Assembly: GCA_036394195.1 (NCBI GenBank)
Contig: DASWFO010000050.1
Location: 1 to 7,180, forward strand
Source: DATJPD01 sp036394195
GTDB taxonomy: Bacteria; Pseudomonadota; Alphaproteobacteria; CACIAM-22H2
Direction: 5' to 3'
DNA length: 7,180 nucleotides
The notes below the pieces were generated by a model. The model was given only the letters and a program-made list of their open reading frames with translations. It had not been told where the DNA came from and searched no databases. A program made the position numbers and the translations under genes. Shown piece after piece: positions 1 through 5,456 of the stretch. Position 1 is the first letter of the stretch; each line of letters begins with the position of its first letter.

Positions 1-263
1 TGCGGCTAAATCGCGGCATCGAGCGCTTGCGCGACTTGGCGCGAGGACCAGGAAGGCTCACCGCGGCGTTGCGGGTTGATCGTTGGCTCGATGGGCTCGA
101 TCTTTGCCGAGAAGGCCCTCTATGGCTCGGACGCGGTGACCACGAACCCGGCGAAATCGGGCAGAGCATTAGGATCGGCATTTCGCGGGATGCGAACCGC
201 CTCCTGCGATTTTATCTTCGGGACAGTCCGTTCGTCAGCGGTCCAAGATCGCTCAAGGAATAA
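1..263 (+). CDS. DNA-3-methyladenine glycosylase (AAG/Mpg family), C-terminal part, cut by window edge
   Basis: This is the 3' end of an alkyladenine DNA glycosylase, a cytoplasmic base-excision repair enzyme that flips out and removes alkylated purines. The reading frame is open from position 3 to the TAA at 261-263, giving 86 visible residues; the family is usually about 190-210 residues, so over half lies to the left. Family-typical blocks are visible: GPGRLTAAL followed by a D-x-x-LDGLDL stretch, then IRIGISRDAN, and the C-terminal LRFYLRDSPFVSGP, which corresponds to the conserved 'RFY..SPFVS' end. The catalytic Glu and the flipping Tyr lie outside the window. The TTG at 27 is an internal codon, not the start. 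The product call rests on motif recognition. It is transcribed toward the mod region but separated from it by about 300 bases and by a change of strand. Confidence 0.85.
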   Translation, partial: RLNRGIERLRDLARGPGRLTAALRVDRWLDGLDLCREGPLWLGRGDHEPGEIGQSIRIGISRDANRLLRFYLRDSPFVSGPRSLKE

Positions 264-265
264 GA

Positions 266-303
266 GACTGCCACAGTCGCCCTCCTCCTCTCTTGGAGGG
301 GGG
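266..303. other. Two adjacent hairpins just after the glycosylase stop
   Basis: A small hairpin (GACTG, 3-base loop, CAGTC; 266-278) begins 3 bases after the glycosylase stop. It is followed by a longer one whose arms are 280-288 (CCCTCCTCC) and 295-303 (GGAGGGGGG), with a 6-base loop and one G-T pair. Neither is followed by a T-run on either strand, so a classical intrinsic terminator is not shown. They may mark the transcript end or be processing or stabilising structures. Confidence 0.35.
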
Positions 304-462
304 TCAGGACTCGAAGCCCCGTTTCCTCCGCAGGCGATCTCGTCTCACTGCATCAACTCCTCGGCCGCATACGAATGCGCCGGACCTTCAGTGTCGCCCC
401 AATGTCCGTTCCAGACGGTTCGGGCTGGCACGGGGAACGGCAGCAATGGGGTCGAGAGCGGC
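304..462. other. Non-coding stretch without a recognisable gene
   Basis: All open frames through this stretch lack a recognisable protein family, a convincing ribosome binding site or continuity with a neighbouring gene. I see no tRNA, no attachment site and no intact transposase. It may contain decayed sequence, given the truncated methyltransferase scrap next to it, but I cannot identify a source. Confidence 0.4.
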
Positions 463-491
463 CCTAACGCCGGCACCAATCGTTAGGTTTT
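463..491 (+). terminator. Inverted repeat with T-run, candidate plus-strand intrinsic terminator
   Basis: The arms CCTAACG (463-469) and CGTTAGG (481-487) are perfectly complementary, separated by 11 bases, and followed immediately by TTTT (488-491). This is the layout of an intrinsic terminator for plus-strand transcription, although the stem is only 7 bp and the T-run is short. It lies about 200 bases after the glycosylase stop. It would fit either a long 3' untranslated region or an unrecognised plus-strand RNA. On the minus strand there is no T-run, so it is not a good terminator for mop. Confidence 0.4.
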
Positions 492-557
492 ATCCACTAG
501 GAACCGCTCGTACGCCGGACCATCGCTCGCGTAATAAGCCGTCGTTGATTCCGTCAC
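483..557 (-). pseudogene. N-terminal scrap of a class I SAM-dependent methyltransferase
   Basis: Reading the minus strand from a GTG at 557-555, 24 codons encode MTESTTAYYASDGPAYERFL followed by VDKT and a TAA at 485-483. The run 'YYASDGPAYERFL' closely resembles the N-terminus of small class I SAM-dependent methyltransferases, which typically continue with 'GRW.R.LA' and a glycine-rich SAM motif. Here the frame stops after four unrelated residues, and I could not find the rest of the domain downstream. It begins only 8 bases after the mop stop codon. The simplest reading is a gene truncated by deletion, whose break lies next to or within the inverted repeat at 463-487. The resemblance is short and recalled from memory, so the identification is tentative. 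Confidence 0.42.
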
Positions 558-565
558 ACGGCGTC

Positions 566-775
566 TCAGGGCGTGGCCACCATCACATCGGAGGCCTTGA
601 TCACGGCAAACGCGTCCTGACCAGATTTCAGCTTCAGATCGTCGACTGCCTCGTTCGTGATCGACGCGGTTACGACGGTTCCTCCGCCGATGTCGATCCG
701 GACATGGGCTGTTGTTTGCCCTTTTTTGACCTCAACGATTTTTCCATTAAGCACGTTCCGGGCGCTGATCTTCAT
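566..775 (-). CDS. mop: Molbindin, single TOBE/Mop-domain molybdate-binding protein
   Basis: This is a 69-residue protein made of a single TOBE (Mop) domain. Molbindins are small cytoplasmic proteins that assemble, typically as hexamers, and bind molybdate or tungstate at subunit interfaces for storage or buffering. The sequence shows the family pattern: ISARNVLNG at residues 3-11, a central HVRIDIGGGTVVTASIT strand pair, and the C-terminal 'LKSGQDAFAVIKASDVMV'. The length is right for a one-domain molbindin. The ATG at 775-773 is preceded by a GGGAG-type ribosome binding site about 9 bases upstream. It lies 33 bases downstream of the class III binding protein gene and is probably cotranscribed with it. 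ModC in this window ends in a related TOBE domain. Confidence in the fold is high; storage as its role is inferred from the family. Confidence 0.93.
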   Translation of the reverse strand: MKISARNVLNGKIVEVKKGQTTAHVRIDIGGGTVVTASITNEAVDDLKLKSGQDAFAVIKASDVMVATP

Positions 776-808
776 TGGGCGGTCTCCCTCTCTGGTGAGA
801 ATGGCGGT

Positions 809-1861
809 CTAGGGGACGGACTTGAGAATGTGCGAGACCTGCTGCTCGGTCGGCCGCACATGGTAGAAGCGCGCGTAGAAGTCGAGGACGATGTCCCGCA
901 ACTCATTGTGACCGGGCACCTGATAGAGCACGGTGCTCAACCACCTCAGGCCGATAAGGCGGTTCACGCCCGGCGGCTCGTCGATCCAACCAAACGGCTC
1001 CGCGGGCGCCAGATAGACGCGCCCCTCACGGACCGCCCGCAGGCCCTGCCATTGCGGGTCGGTGAGGGCGCGGCGGCTGAAATCCGGGTTGCTGGTCAGG
1101 ATCGCATCGGGGTCCCAGCGCCGGATCTGGTCGAACGTGACCGCGCCTGTCGTGCCGCCGGCGACGTTGATCCCACCCGCCAGATCGAAGATTTCGCCGG
1201 TGATTGATCCTACCGGGGACGTTTGGGTTCCGTCTGGATCACGCGTGTAGAAGATGCGGGGCCGCCGCTCTGCGGCTACGGCCGCTGTCCGTGTCTTGAG
1301 GTCGGCCATTGTCCGTTCCGCGTAGGCCGCCAAGCCTGCAGCCTTCGCCGATACGCCCAGGACATCGCCGAGACGATGGTAGAGTTCCGCCGTGTTGGGA
1401 AGGCGGCCGTCCAGCAGAACGTAAGGCACGCCGGTCTGCTGCTGGACGCGGTCTGCCAGTGTCGCGTAACGCCCGTCGACGTCGCCGACGTCGAGAATGA
1501 GATCCGGATGGAGTGCCGCGACTTCGCGCACGACAGCCTCGATATTACGGCCCGTGAGACGGCCCAAAACCGGCAACGATGCGTACCGCTCGGGCATGAA
1601 GGCCTTTTCCTCGTCGCTGAGAGCGCGCGTCCATCCCAGCAGTTTCTCGGGCGCGAGAGTGTAAAGGACGACGGCGGATGGTGGCCCGGCCACGAAGACC
1701 CGATCAATCTTCGATGGGATGGTTACGTGCCGGCCGGCTGAATCCGTTAGCGTGCGGCTTTGGGCGTTCTCGGCCACCGTGTCGAGGCTTGGAGAGAGTG
1801 CGAGGAACAGAACAAGGGCAGTTCGCCGCCACGTTGCCGTTCCGAGATATTGATGGACCAT
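809..1861 (-). CDS. Secreted class III ABC substrate-binding protein (BtuF/FhuD/MolA type, Peripla_BP_2 fold)
   Basis: This 350-residue protein belongs to the metal, siderophore and corrinoid binding-protein class, which includes Haemophilus influenzae MolA (molybdate/tungstate). An arginine pair (12-13) and hydrophobic stretch (14-22) form a signal peptide, with likely cleavage after A30 or A33; there is no lipobox cysteine. The first lobe has 'GRHVTIPSKIDRVFVAGPPSAVVLYTLAPEKLLGW' (43-77) and 'IEAVVREVAALHPDLILDVG' (107-126). After the linking helix, the second lobe has 'GSITGEIFDLAGGINVA' (218-234), 'WDPDAILTSNPDF' (249-261) and 'WQGLRAVREGRVYLAP' (271-286). The tail 'GLRWLSTVLY...DFYARFYHV' is typical of 'iron-complex' type members. 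No cognate permease or ATPase lies in the window. Its neighbours are mop downstream and divergent modABC, so molybdate, tungstate or a chelate is a plausible ligand; iron complexes or cobalamin remain possible. The start is supported by a weak GGGAC-type site. Confidence 0.85.
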   Translation of the reverse strand: MVHQYLGTATWRRTALVLFLALSPSLDTVAENAQSRTLTDSAGRHVTIPSKIDRVFVAGPPSAVVLYTLAPEKLLGWTRALSDEEKAFMPERYASLPVLGRLTGRNIEAVVREVAALHPDLILDVGDVDGRYATLADRVQQQTGVPYVLLDGRLPNTAELYHRLGDVLGVSAKAAGLAAYAERTMADLKTRTAAVAAERRPRIFYTRDPDGTQTSPVGSITGEIFDLAGGINVAGGTTGAVTFDQIRRWDPDAILTSNPDFSRRALTDPQWQGLRAVREGRVYLAPAEPFGWIDEPPGVNRLIGLRWLSTVLYQVPGHNELRDIVLDFYARFYHVRPTEQQVSHILKSVP

Positions 1862-1939
1862 TTCGCATGTCCCTGTCTGCTGCCCCTCAATCCGCCACCG
1901 CTCTCAAAGAGACCCCCCGGCATCCGGCCGAGTGCGATG

Positions 1940-1965
1940 CGCTATATCCTGCCGTATATAGTATC
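1940..1965. promoter_or_regulatory. Candidate ModE/Mo-box 1 in the divergent region
   Basis: CTATAT (1942-1947) and ATATAG (1956-1961) form a perfect inverted repeat with an 8-base spacer, flanked on the left by CG and on the right by TATCG. AT-rich palindromes with TATAT half-sites bounded by CG are characteristic of ModE-type Mo-boxes. The site sits between the divergent binding-protein and modA genes, centred at about 1951.5. It is less like the canonical operator than box 2. Confidence 0.5.
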
Positions 1966-1990
1966 GTTATATTCGAGAGAATATAAGTCG
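1963..1990. promoter_or_regulatory. modA operator: Candidate ModE/Mo-box 2 upstream of modA
   Basis: TTATATTC (1967-1974) and GAATATAA (1979-1986) form a perfect 8-base inverted repeat around a GAGA spacer, with CG on the left (1965-1966) and GTCG on the right. The left half CGTTATATT is, as I remember it, the half-site of the Escherichia coli modABCD operator bound by molybdate-loaded ModE. The box is an AT island in GC-rich DNA, ends 37 bases before the modA ATG, and probably overlaps the modA promoter, so repression when molybdate is plentiful is the expected logic. No modE gene is in the window. Confidence 0.72.
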
Positions 1991-2012
1991 TAATAGTGGT
2001 TCGATGGCTGGA

Positions 2013-2020
2013 AAGGAGGG
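2013..2020 (+). promoter_or_regulatory. Strong ribosome binding site of modA
   Basis: AAGGAGGG lies 3 bases before the modA ATG at 2024. It is a near-perfect Shine-Dalgarno sequence and is the clearest in the window. It fixes the modA start and suggests efficient translation of the binding protein. Confidence 0.8.
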
Positions 2021-2023
2021 CGA

Positions 2024-2833
2024 ATGAACGTGCAAGCTCAGGGGCGTTATTTGGCGGCGCGGCCGAACCCGTGGCGCGCCGTCCTCGTGATGTTGGCACT
2101 CTTCGTCGGGTCCATCCCTACGGCCCATGCTCAAACGCAGGACGTTCTGGTGTTTGCCGCGGCCAGCCTGAAGGACGCGCTCGACGACATCGCCGGGCAG
2201 TATCGAAAGGAGACCGGCAAAGCGGTGAGGATTTCCTACGGAGCGAGTTCCGCCCTCGCCAAGCAAATCGAGGCTGGAGCGCCGGCCGACATCTTCATCT
2301 CCGCCGATCTCGACTGGATGGACTACGTGGCCCAGCGTCATCTGATCGCCGCGGACACGCGCAAGAATATCCTCGGCAACCGGTTGGTCCTGGTCGCGGC
2401 CAAGGACAGCACGGCGCAGGTCCAGATCGCGCCAGGCTTTCCCCTGGCCGATCTTCTCAAGGGCGGACGCCTCGCGATGGCAGACACGAGCGCGGTTCCG
2501 GCCGGAAAATACGGCAAGGCGGCGCTCGAGAAGCTCGGGGTCTGGGCCTCGGTCGCCCGTTCGATCGCTCAGGCCGAAAACGTCCGGGCCGCTCTCGCCC
2601 TGGTTTCGCGCCATGAGGCGCCGTTCGGGATCGTCTATCAGACGGATGCCGTGGCCGACCCCAACGTCAAGGTCGCAGCGATCTTCCCCGCGGACACCCA
2701 TCCGCCGATCATCTACCCGGTCGCGCGCGTGGCGGACTCTAAGAATCCCGACGCCGCCGGCTTTCTTGCCTATCTCGAAGCGCCGAAAGCCGCACCGCCG
2801 TTCGAGAAACAGGGGTTCACGGTTCTCAAATGA
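2024..2833 (+). CDS. modA: Molybdate ABC transporter periplasmic substrate-binding protein ModA
   Basis: ModA captures molybdate (and tungstate) in the periplasm and delivers it to ModBC. The 269-residue product has a signal peptide (hydrophobic core about residues 19-31) with a clean AHA|Q cleavage after residue 36. The mature protein starts with 'VLVFAAASLKDAL'. Ligand-site positions known from E. coli ModA are recognisable: S48 in FAAAS, the SS pair at 75-76 in YGASSALAKQIE, A160 region in VPAGKYG (158-164), V187 in AENVRAA, and Y205 in FGIVYQTDA. 'APADIFISAD' (86-94) is another family block. Length is normal for the family. The start is fixed by the adjacent GGAGG site. It heads the modABC operon, directly downstream of the candidate Mo-boxes. 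Its stop codon overlaps the ATG of a 34-codon ORF in an ATGA arrangement. Confidence 0.97.
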   Translation: MNVQAQGRYLAARPNPWRAVLVMLALFVGSIPTAHAQTQDVLVFAAASLKDALDDIAGQYRKETGKAVRISYGASSALAKQIEAGAPADIFISADLDWMDYVAQRHLIAADTRKNILGNRLVLVAAKDSTAQVQIAPGFPLADLLKGGRLAMADTSAVPAGKYGKAALEKLGVWASVARSIAQAENVRAALALVSRHEAPFGIVYQTDAVADPNVKVAAIFPADTHPPIIYPVARVADSKNPDAAGFLAYLEAPKAAPPFEKQGFTVLK

Positions 2834-2934
2834 GCTGCGCCGCGATGCCGCGGATCGGCGCCGGGGCGCGGCTCCCGAAGTCCGGGGCGGTGCAAGACAT
2901 CGTTCCCCGGATCAGCTACATCATGCCTCGATGA
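2830..2934 (+). CDS. Possible 34-residue small protein between modA and modB
   Basis: An ORF of 34 codons starts at the ATG overlapping the modA stop (ATGA, 2830-2833) and ends at TGA 2932-2934. The product starts MSCAAMPRIGAG and ends VQDIVPRISYIMPR; I recognise no family and see no membrane segment. By my count 30 of 34 third codon positions are G or C, as in the real genes here. The ATGA overlap would allow translational coupling to modA. Against it, the ORF is very short, and in GC-rich DNA a stop-free frame of this size is easily found by chance. It may be coding, a coupling leader for modB, or nothing. Confidence 0.3.
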   Translation: MSCAAMPRIGAGARLPKSGAVQDIVPRISYIMPR

Positions 2935-2988
2935 TACCGGCCACAGGTCGAGTCCGGCCGACCGGGCCATCTGCGACTTGAGGGGCGC

Positions 2989-3699
2989 GTGGACTGGTCG
3001 CAACTTTTCCAATTCAGCGAAGCCGAAGTCACCGCGATCTGGTTGAGCCTGAAGGTCGCGACCTGGGCGGTCGTCGTGAGCCTGCCGGTGGGGATCGCGG
3101 TCGCGCTCCTGCTCGCGCGTGGCCGCTTCTGGGGCCGCAACGCGCTCGACGTGCTCGTCCACCTTCCCCTCATCCTGCCCCCGGTCGTCACCGGATACGT
3201 CCTCCTGCTGCTCTTCGGCCGCCGCGGACCCCTGGGTCAGCTGCTCGAGCAGACGATCGGGCTGGTGTTCGCGTTTCGCTGGACAGGTGCCGCGCTCGCG
3301 TCGGGGGTCATGGGCTTTCCATTGTTGGTCCGGGCGATCAGGCTGTCGATCGAGGCGGTGGACCGGCGGCTCGAGGATGCGGCGGGAACGCTGGGCGCCG
3401 GACCGATCTGGGTGTTCTTCACGGTGACCCTGCCGCTCATTCTCCCCGGCGTGATCGCTGGAACGATCCTCGGCTTCGCGCGGAGCCTGGGCGAGTTCGG
3501 CGCGACCATCACGTTCGTCTCGAATATCCCGGGCGAGACCCAGACCCTGCCCACCGCGATCTATGTGTTCACCCAGGTGCCCGGGGGCGACGTCGGCGCC
3601 CTGCGTCTGTCGCTCGTGGCCGTCGTCTTGTCGGTGGCCGCCCTCATGGTCTCGGAGTTCGTCGCGCGCCGCGCGTCCCAGCGGGTCCTCGGGTCATGA
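2989..3699 (+). CDS. modB: Molybdate ABC transporter permease ModB
   Basis: ModB is the inner-membrane subunit that, as a homodimer, forms the molybdate channel of ModB2C2. The 236-residue product is close to family length. Hydrophobic segments are visible near residues 15-43, 53-77, 92-118, 145-167 and 205-225. Diagnostic blocks include 'VHLPLILPPVVTGYVLLLLFGRRG' (57-80), 'MGFPLLVRAIRL' (108-119), the EAA-type coupling loop 'LEDAAGTLGAGPIWVFFTVTLPLILPG' (128-154), and 'GFARSLGEFGATITFVSNIPGETQTLP' (162-188), which is nearly invariant in ModB proteins. The start is a GTG at 2989 preceded by an AGGGG site at 2981-2985; the ORF track frame and the N-terminal length agree with the family. It is 155 bases after modA, an unusually wide gap for this operon, and overlaps modC by ATGA, indicating translational coupling. 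Confidence 0.96.
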   Translation: MDWSQLFQFSEAEVTAIWLSLKVATWAVVVSLPVGIAVALLLARGRFWGRNALDVLVHLPLILPPVVTGYVLLLLFGRRGPLGQLLEQTIGLVFAFRWTGAALASGVMGFPLLVRAIRLSIEAVDRRLEDAAGTLGAGPIWVFFTVTLPLILPGVIAGTILGFARSLGEFGATITFVSNIPGETQTLPTAIYVFTQVPGGDVGALRLSLVAVVLSVAALMVSEFVARRASQRVLGS

Positions 3700-4808
3700 G
3701 CCTCGAGGTCGATATCACCCACCGGCTGGGCTCGTTCAGCCTCGAAGCGCGCTTCGCGACCTCAGGCCGGCTCACCGCTCTGTTTGGCCGCTCCGGCGCC
3801 GGCAAGACGTCGTTGATCAACATCATCGGCGGATTGCTGCGCCCGGACCGTGGGCGCGTCGTCGTAGACGGAAAGGTCCTGGTCGACCGCGAGCACGGGC
3901 TTTTCGTCCCGAAGCACCGCCGTCGGGTCGGCTATATCTTCCAGGAGCATCGACTACTGCCGCATCTGACCGTGCGTCAGAACCTGCTCTACGGCCGCTG
4001 GTTCACGCCGGCGCGAGAGCGGCGCGGAACGCTGGACAGCGTCGTAGAGCTTCTCGGCATCGGCGCCATTCTCGACCGCCGCCCGGCTCTCCTCTCGGGC
4101 GGCGAGAAGCAACGGGTTGCGATCGGCCGCGCCTTACTGGCCAGTCCGCGTCTTCTCCTGATGGACGAGCCGCTCGCCTCGCTCGACGAAGCGCGGAAGT
4201 CGGAAATCCTGCCGTATCTCGAGCGGCTGCGCGACGAGGCGCGGATCCCGATCGTCTACGTCAGCCATTCGATCGCGGAGGTGACCCGGCTTGCCGATAC
4301 GATGGTGCTGCTGTCGGACGGCAAGGTGGCCGCCAATGGGCCAGTGACCGACATCATGAACCGGCTCGACCTCTTCCCGCTCACCGGCCGCTACGAGGCC
4401 GGGGCGGTGATCGAAGGCCGGGTCGCGGCGCACGACGACGCCGTCCAGCTGACGACCCTGCACTCGGCGGCGGGCCCGCTGCGGGTGCCCCGGGTCGATG
4501 CCGCGATCGGCACCCCGATGCGGGTACGGGTCCGTGCCCGCGACGTCATGGTCGCGGTCCAGCCGCCGCAGGGCCTGAGCGCGCTCAATGTCCTCGCCGG
4601 CCGGGTGGCGGAGATCGCCGCGTCCGGCGGCCCGATCGTCGAGCTTCGCCTGGATTGCGGCGGCGAGATCCTGCTGGCGCGCATCACGCGGCAATCCGTG
4701 CAAAGCCTGGGCTTGACGCCGGGACGGCCCATCTACGCCGTGATCAAGTCGATCGCGTTCGACCGGCGCAGCCTCGGCCTGTCCTCGCCCGCGCACGACG
4801 AGGAGTGA
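3696..4808 (+). CDS. modC: Molybdate ABC transporter ATP-binding protein ModC
   Basis: ModC is the cytoplasmic ATPase that drives molybdate import. The 370-residue product has all ABC motifs: Walker A GRSGAGKT (31-38), Q-loop glutamine in IFQEHRLLP (Q83), signature LSGGEKQR (133-140), Walker B LLLMDEP (153-159, catalytic E158), D-loop ASLD (161-164) and the switch histidine in VSHS (H191). The C-terminal part (about 235-360) is the regulatory region of ModC proteins, ending in a TOBE domain (about 296-356, 'SALNVLAGRVAEI' to 'GRPIYAVIKSIAFD') related to the Mop protein encoded at 566-775. In some ModC proteins this region binds molybdate and inhibits transport. The ATG overlaps the modB stop as ATGA, so translation is probably coupled. 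It is the last gene of the operon and converges with the PRC-barrel gene 48 bases downstream. Confidence 0.97.
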   Translation: MSLEVDITHRLGSFSLEARFATSGRLTALFGRSGAGKTSLINIIGGLLRPDRGRVVVDGKVLVDREHGLFVPKHRRRVGYIFQEHRLLPHLTVRQNLLYGRWFTPARERRGTLDSVVELLGIGAILDRRPALLSGGEKQRVAIGRALLASPRLLLMDEPLASLDEARKSEILPYLERLRDEARIPIVYVSHSIAEVTRLADTMVLLSDGKVAANGPVTDIMNRLDLFPLTGRYEAGAVIEGRVAAHDDAVQLTTLHSAAGPLRVPRVDAAIGTPMRVRVRARDVMVAVQPPQGLSALNVLAGRVAEIAASGGPIVELRLDCGGEILLARITRQSVQSLGLTPGRPIYAVIKSIAFDRRSLGLSSPAHDEE

Positions 4809-4820
4809 TCGCCGCCTATC

Positions 4821-4849
4821 GCGCCCCGTTTCGGATCCCGCGCGGGCGC
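4821..4849. terminator. Weak hairpin between convergent modC and PRC-barrel genes
   Basis: GCGCCC (4821-4826) pairs with GGGCGC (4844-4849), with two further C-G pairs possible inside across a bulge. It lies in the 48-base gap between the convergent ends of modC and the PRC-barrel gene, where a shared terminator is expected. There is no T-run on either strand, so this is only a candidate, and Rho-dependent termination is equally possible. Confidence 0.3.
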
Positions 4850-4856
4850 ATCACCC

Positions 4857-5342
4857 TCACTGCGCCGGGCCGCCTAGCGGCCTTGGGCGTGGGGCGCCGG
4901 TGCCGGGTGCCTCCGTCACCTGCTGCTGCCACTCCGGCATCGCCTTCAGATCGTCTTCCGTTTTGGCGATCCTGAAGCCGGCCTTCTGGGCATCCCAGGA
5001 GAACGCGTCGATCGGCAGCGCCACTTGGTGGCTGCCGATTCCGAGGACGCCCCCCTCGCCGACGACGAGGCGATCGATGGTCTTGGTCTCGGGCGTCATG
5101 AGCACCGTCGCAACGCTGCCGACTTTCTTGTCGTTGCTGTCATAGACGGCGGCACCTTTGATTTTGGAAATGTCCTCCATGGTGAGGGGATTGGGCGCCG
5201 GCGGCTGCGGCCTCTGGATCGCAGCGCCGGGCGCGCCCCTTTGACCGGGGCCTGGCGCTTGAGCCAAGGCCAAACTGGAGACAACAGCCAAGCCGGAGAC
5301 GGTCGTGATGACGCGTAGGCACGTGCCAAATGTTGATGCCAT
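4857..5342 (-). CDS. Exported PRC-barrel domain protein
   Basis: The 161-residue product has a signal peptide (residues 1-29, hydrophobic 11-27, likely cleavage AQA|P), a Pro/Gly-rich linker (30-53), a PRC-barrel-type beta domain (about 54-135) and a Pro/Gly-rich tail. The domain shows the expected pattern: 'DISKIKGAAVYDSNDKKVGSVATVLM' (57-82), 'IDRLVVGEGGVLGIGSHQVALPIDAFSW' (89-116) and an ending around 'DDLKAMPEWQ'. PRC barrels occur in the ribosome maturation factor RimM and photosynthetic reaction-centre H subunits; exported single-domain versions are common in alphaproteobacteria, with unknown or stress-related roles. I chose the ATG at 5342 because it is preceded by GAGGT about 7 bases upstream and starts a good signal peptide; the frame stays open upstream to 5447, but those residues are not family-like. 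It converges with modC and is separated from the upstream rhomboid gene by 139 bases. Confidence 0.85.
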   Translation of the reverse strand: MASTFGTCLRVITTVSGLAVVSSLALAQAPGPGQRGAPGAAIQRPQPPAPNPLTMEDISKIKGAAVYDSNDKKVGSVATVLMTPETKTIDRLVVGEGGVLGIGSHQVALPIDAFSWDAQKAGFRIAKTEDDLKAMPEWQQQVTEAPGTGAPRPRPLGGPAQ

Positions 5343-5403
5343 GACACACCTCGCATGTAAGTGACGCCTGAACCGGTAACGTGCGCGCAGCCTGCGGGTT
5401 CCA

Positions 5404-5434
5404 GCACCGTTGCAACGGCAGAGCCGTGCGGTGC
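5404..5434. other. Compound hairpin between rhomboid and PRC-barrel genes
   Basis: An outer stem GCACCG/CGGTGC (5404-5409 with 5429-5434) encloses an inner stem ACGGC-AGA-GCCGT (5415-5427). The inside also contains the palindrome CGTTGCAACG (5408-5417) as an alternative fold. It lies between the rhomboid stop and the PRC-barrel start. No T-run follows on the minus strand, so it could be a rhomboid 3'-end structure or an upstream regulatory palindrome of the PRC gene; neither is shown. Confidence 0.35.
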
Positions 5435-5456
5435 CAGGCTCCTTCATACCGCGCGT

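Noticed and set aside
293..1207. 304-codon plus-strand open frame
   Set aside because: It runs antisense across mop and the class III binding protein, both of which have clear family motifs. Its translation resembles no protein family and is explained by high GC content.
1862..1940. Cobalamin or molybdenum-cofactor riboswitch in the leader of the class III binding protein
   Set aside because: The leader is short, and I find no B12-box-like sequence or multi-stem architecture, only a minor TCTC-AAA-GAGA hairpin. The ModE-like boxes explain regulation better.
1967..2701. 244-codon minus-strand frame opposite modA
   Set aside because: It is antisense to modA and would also read through the ModE-like box. 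The composition is Arg/Asp/Gly-rich with no motif, typical of a shadow frame in GC-rich DNA.
4134..4796. 220-codon minus-strand frame opposite modC
   Set aside because: It is antisense to the ATPase and TOBE coding sequence. The charged, Asp/Arg/Gly-rich product has no family resemblance.
3563..4975. 470-codon plus-strand frame overlapping modB and modC
   Set aside because: It is a different frame of DNA that encodes ModB and ModC with complete ABC motifs. Its Arg/Pro/Ala-rich product has no domain.
5343..5447. Upstream extension of the PRC-barrel gene (35 extra residues)
   Set aside because: The extension is Arg/Cys-rich and would bury the signal peptide, whereas the ATG at 5342 has a GAGGT site at proper spacing and starts a normal signal sequence.
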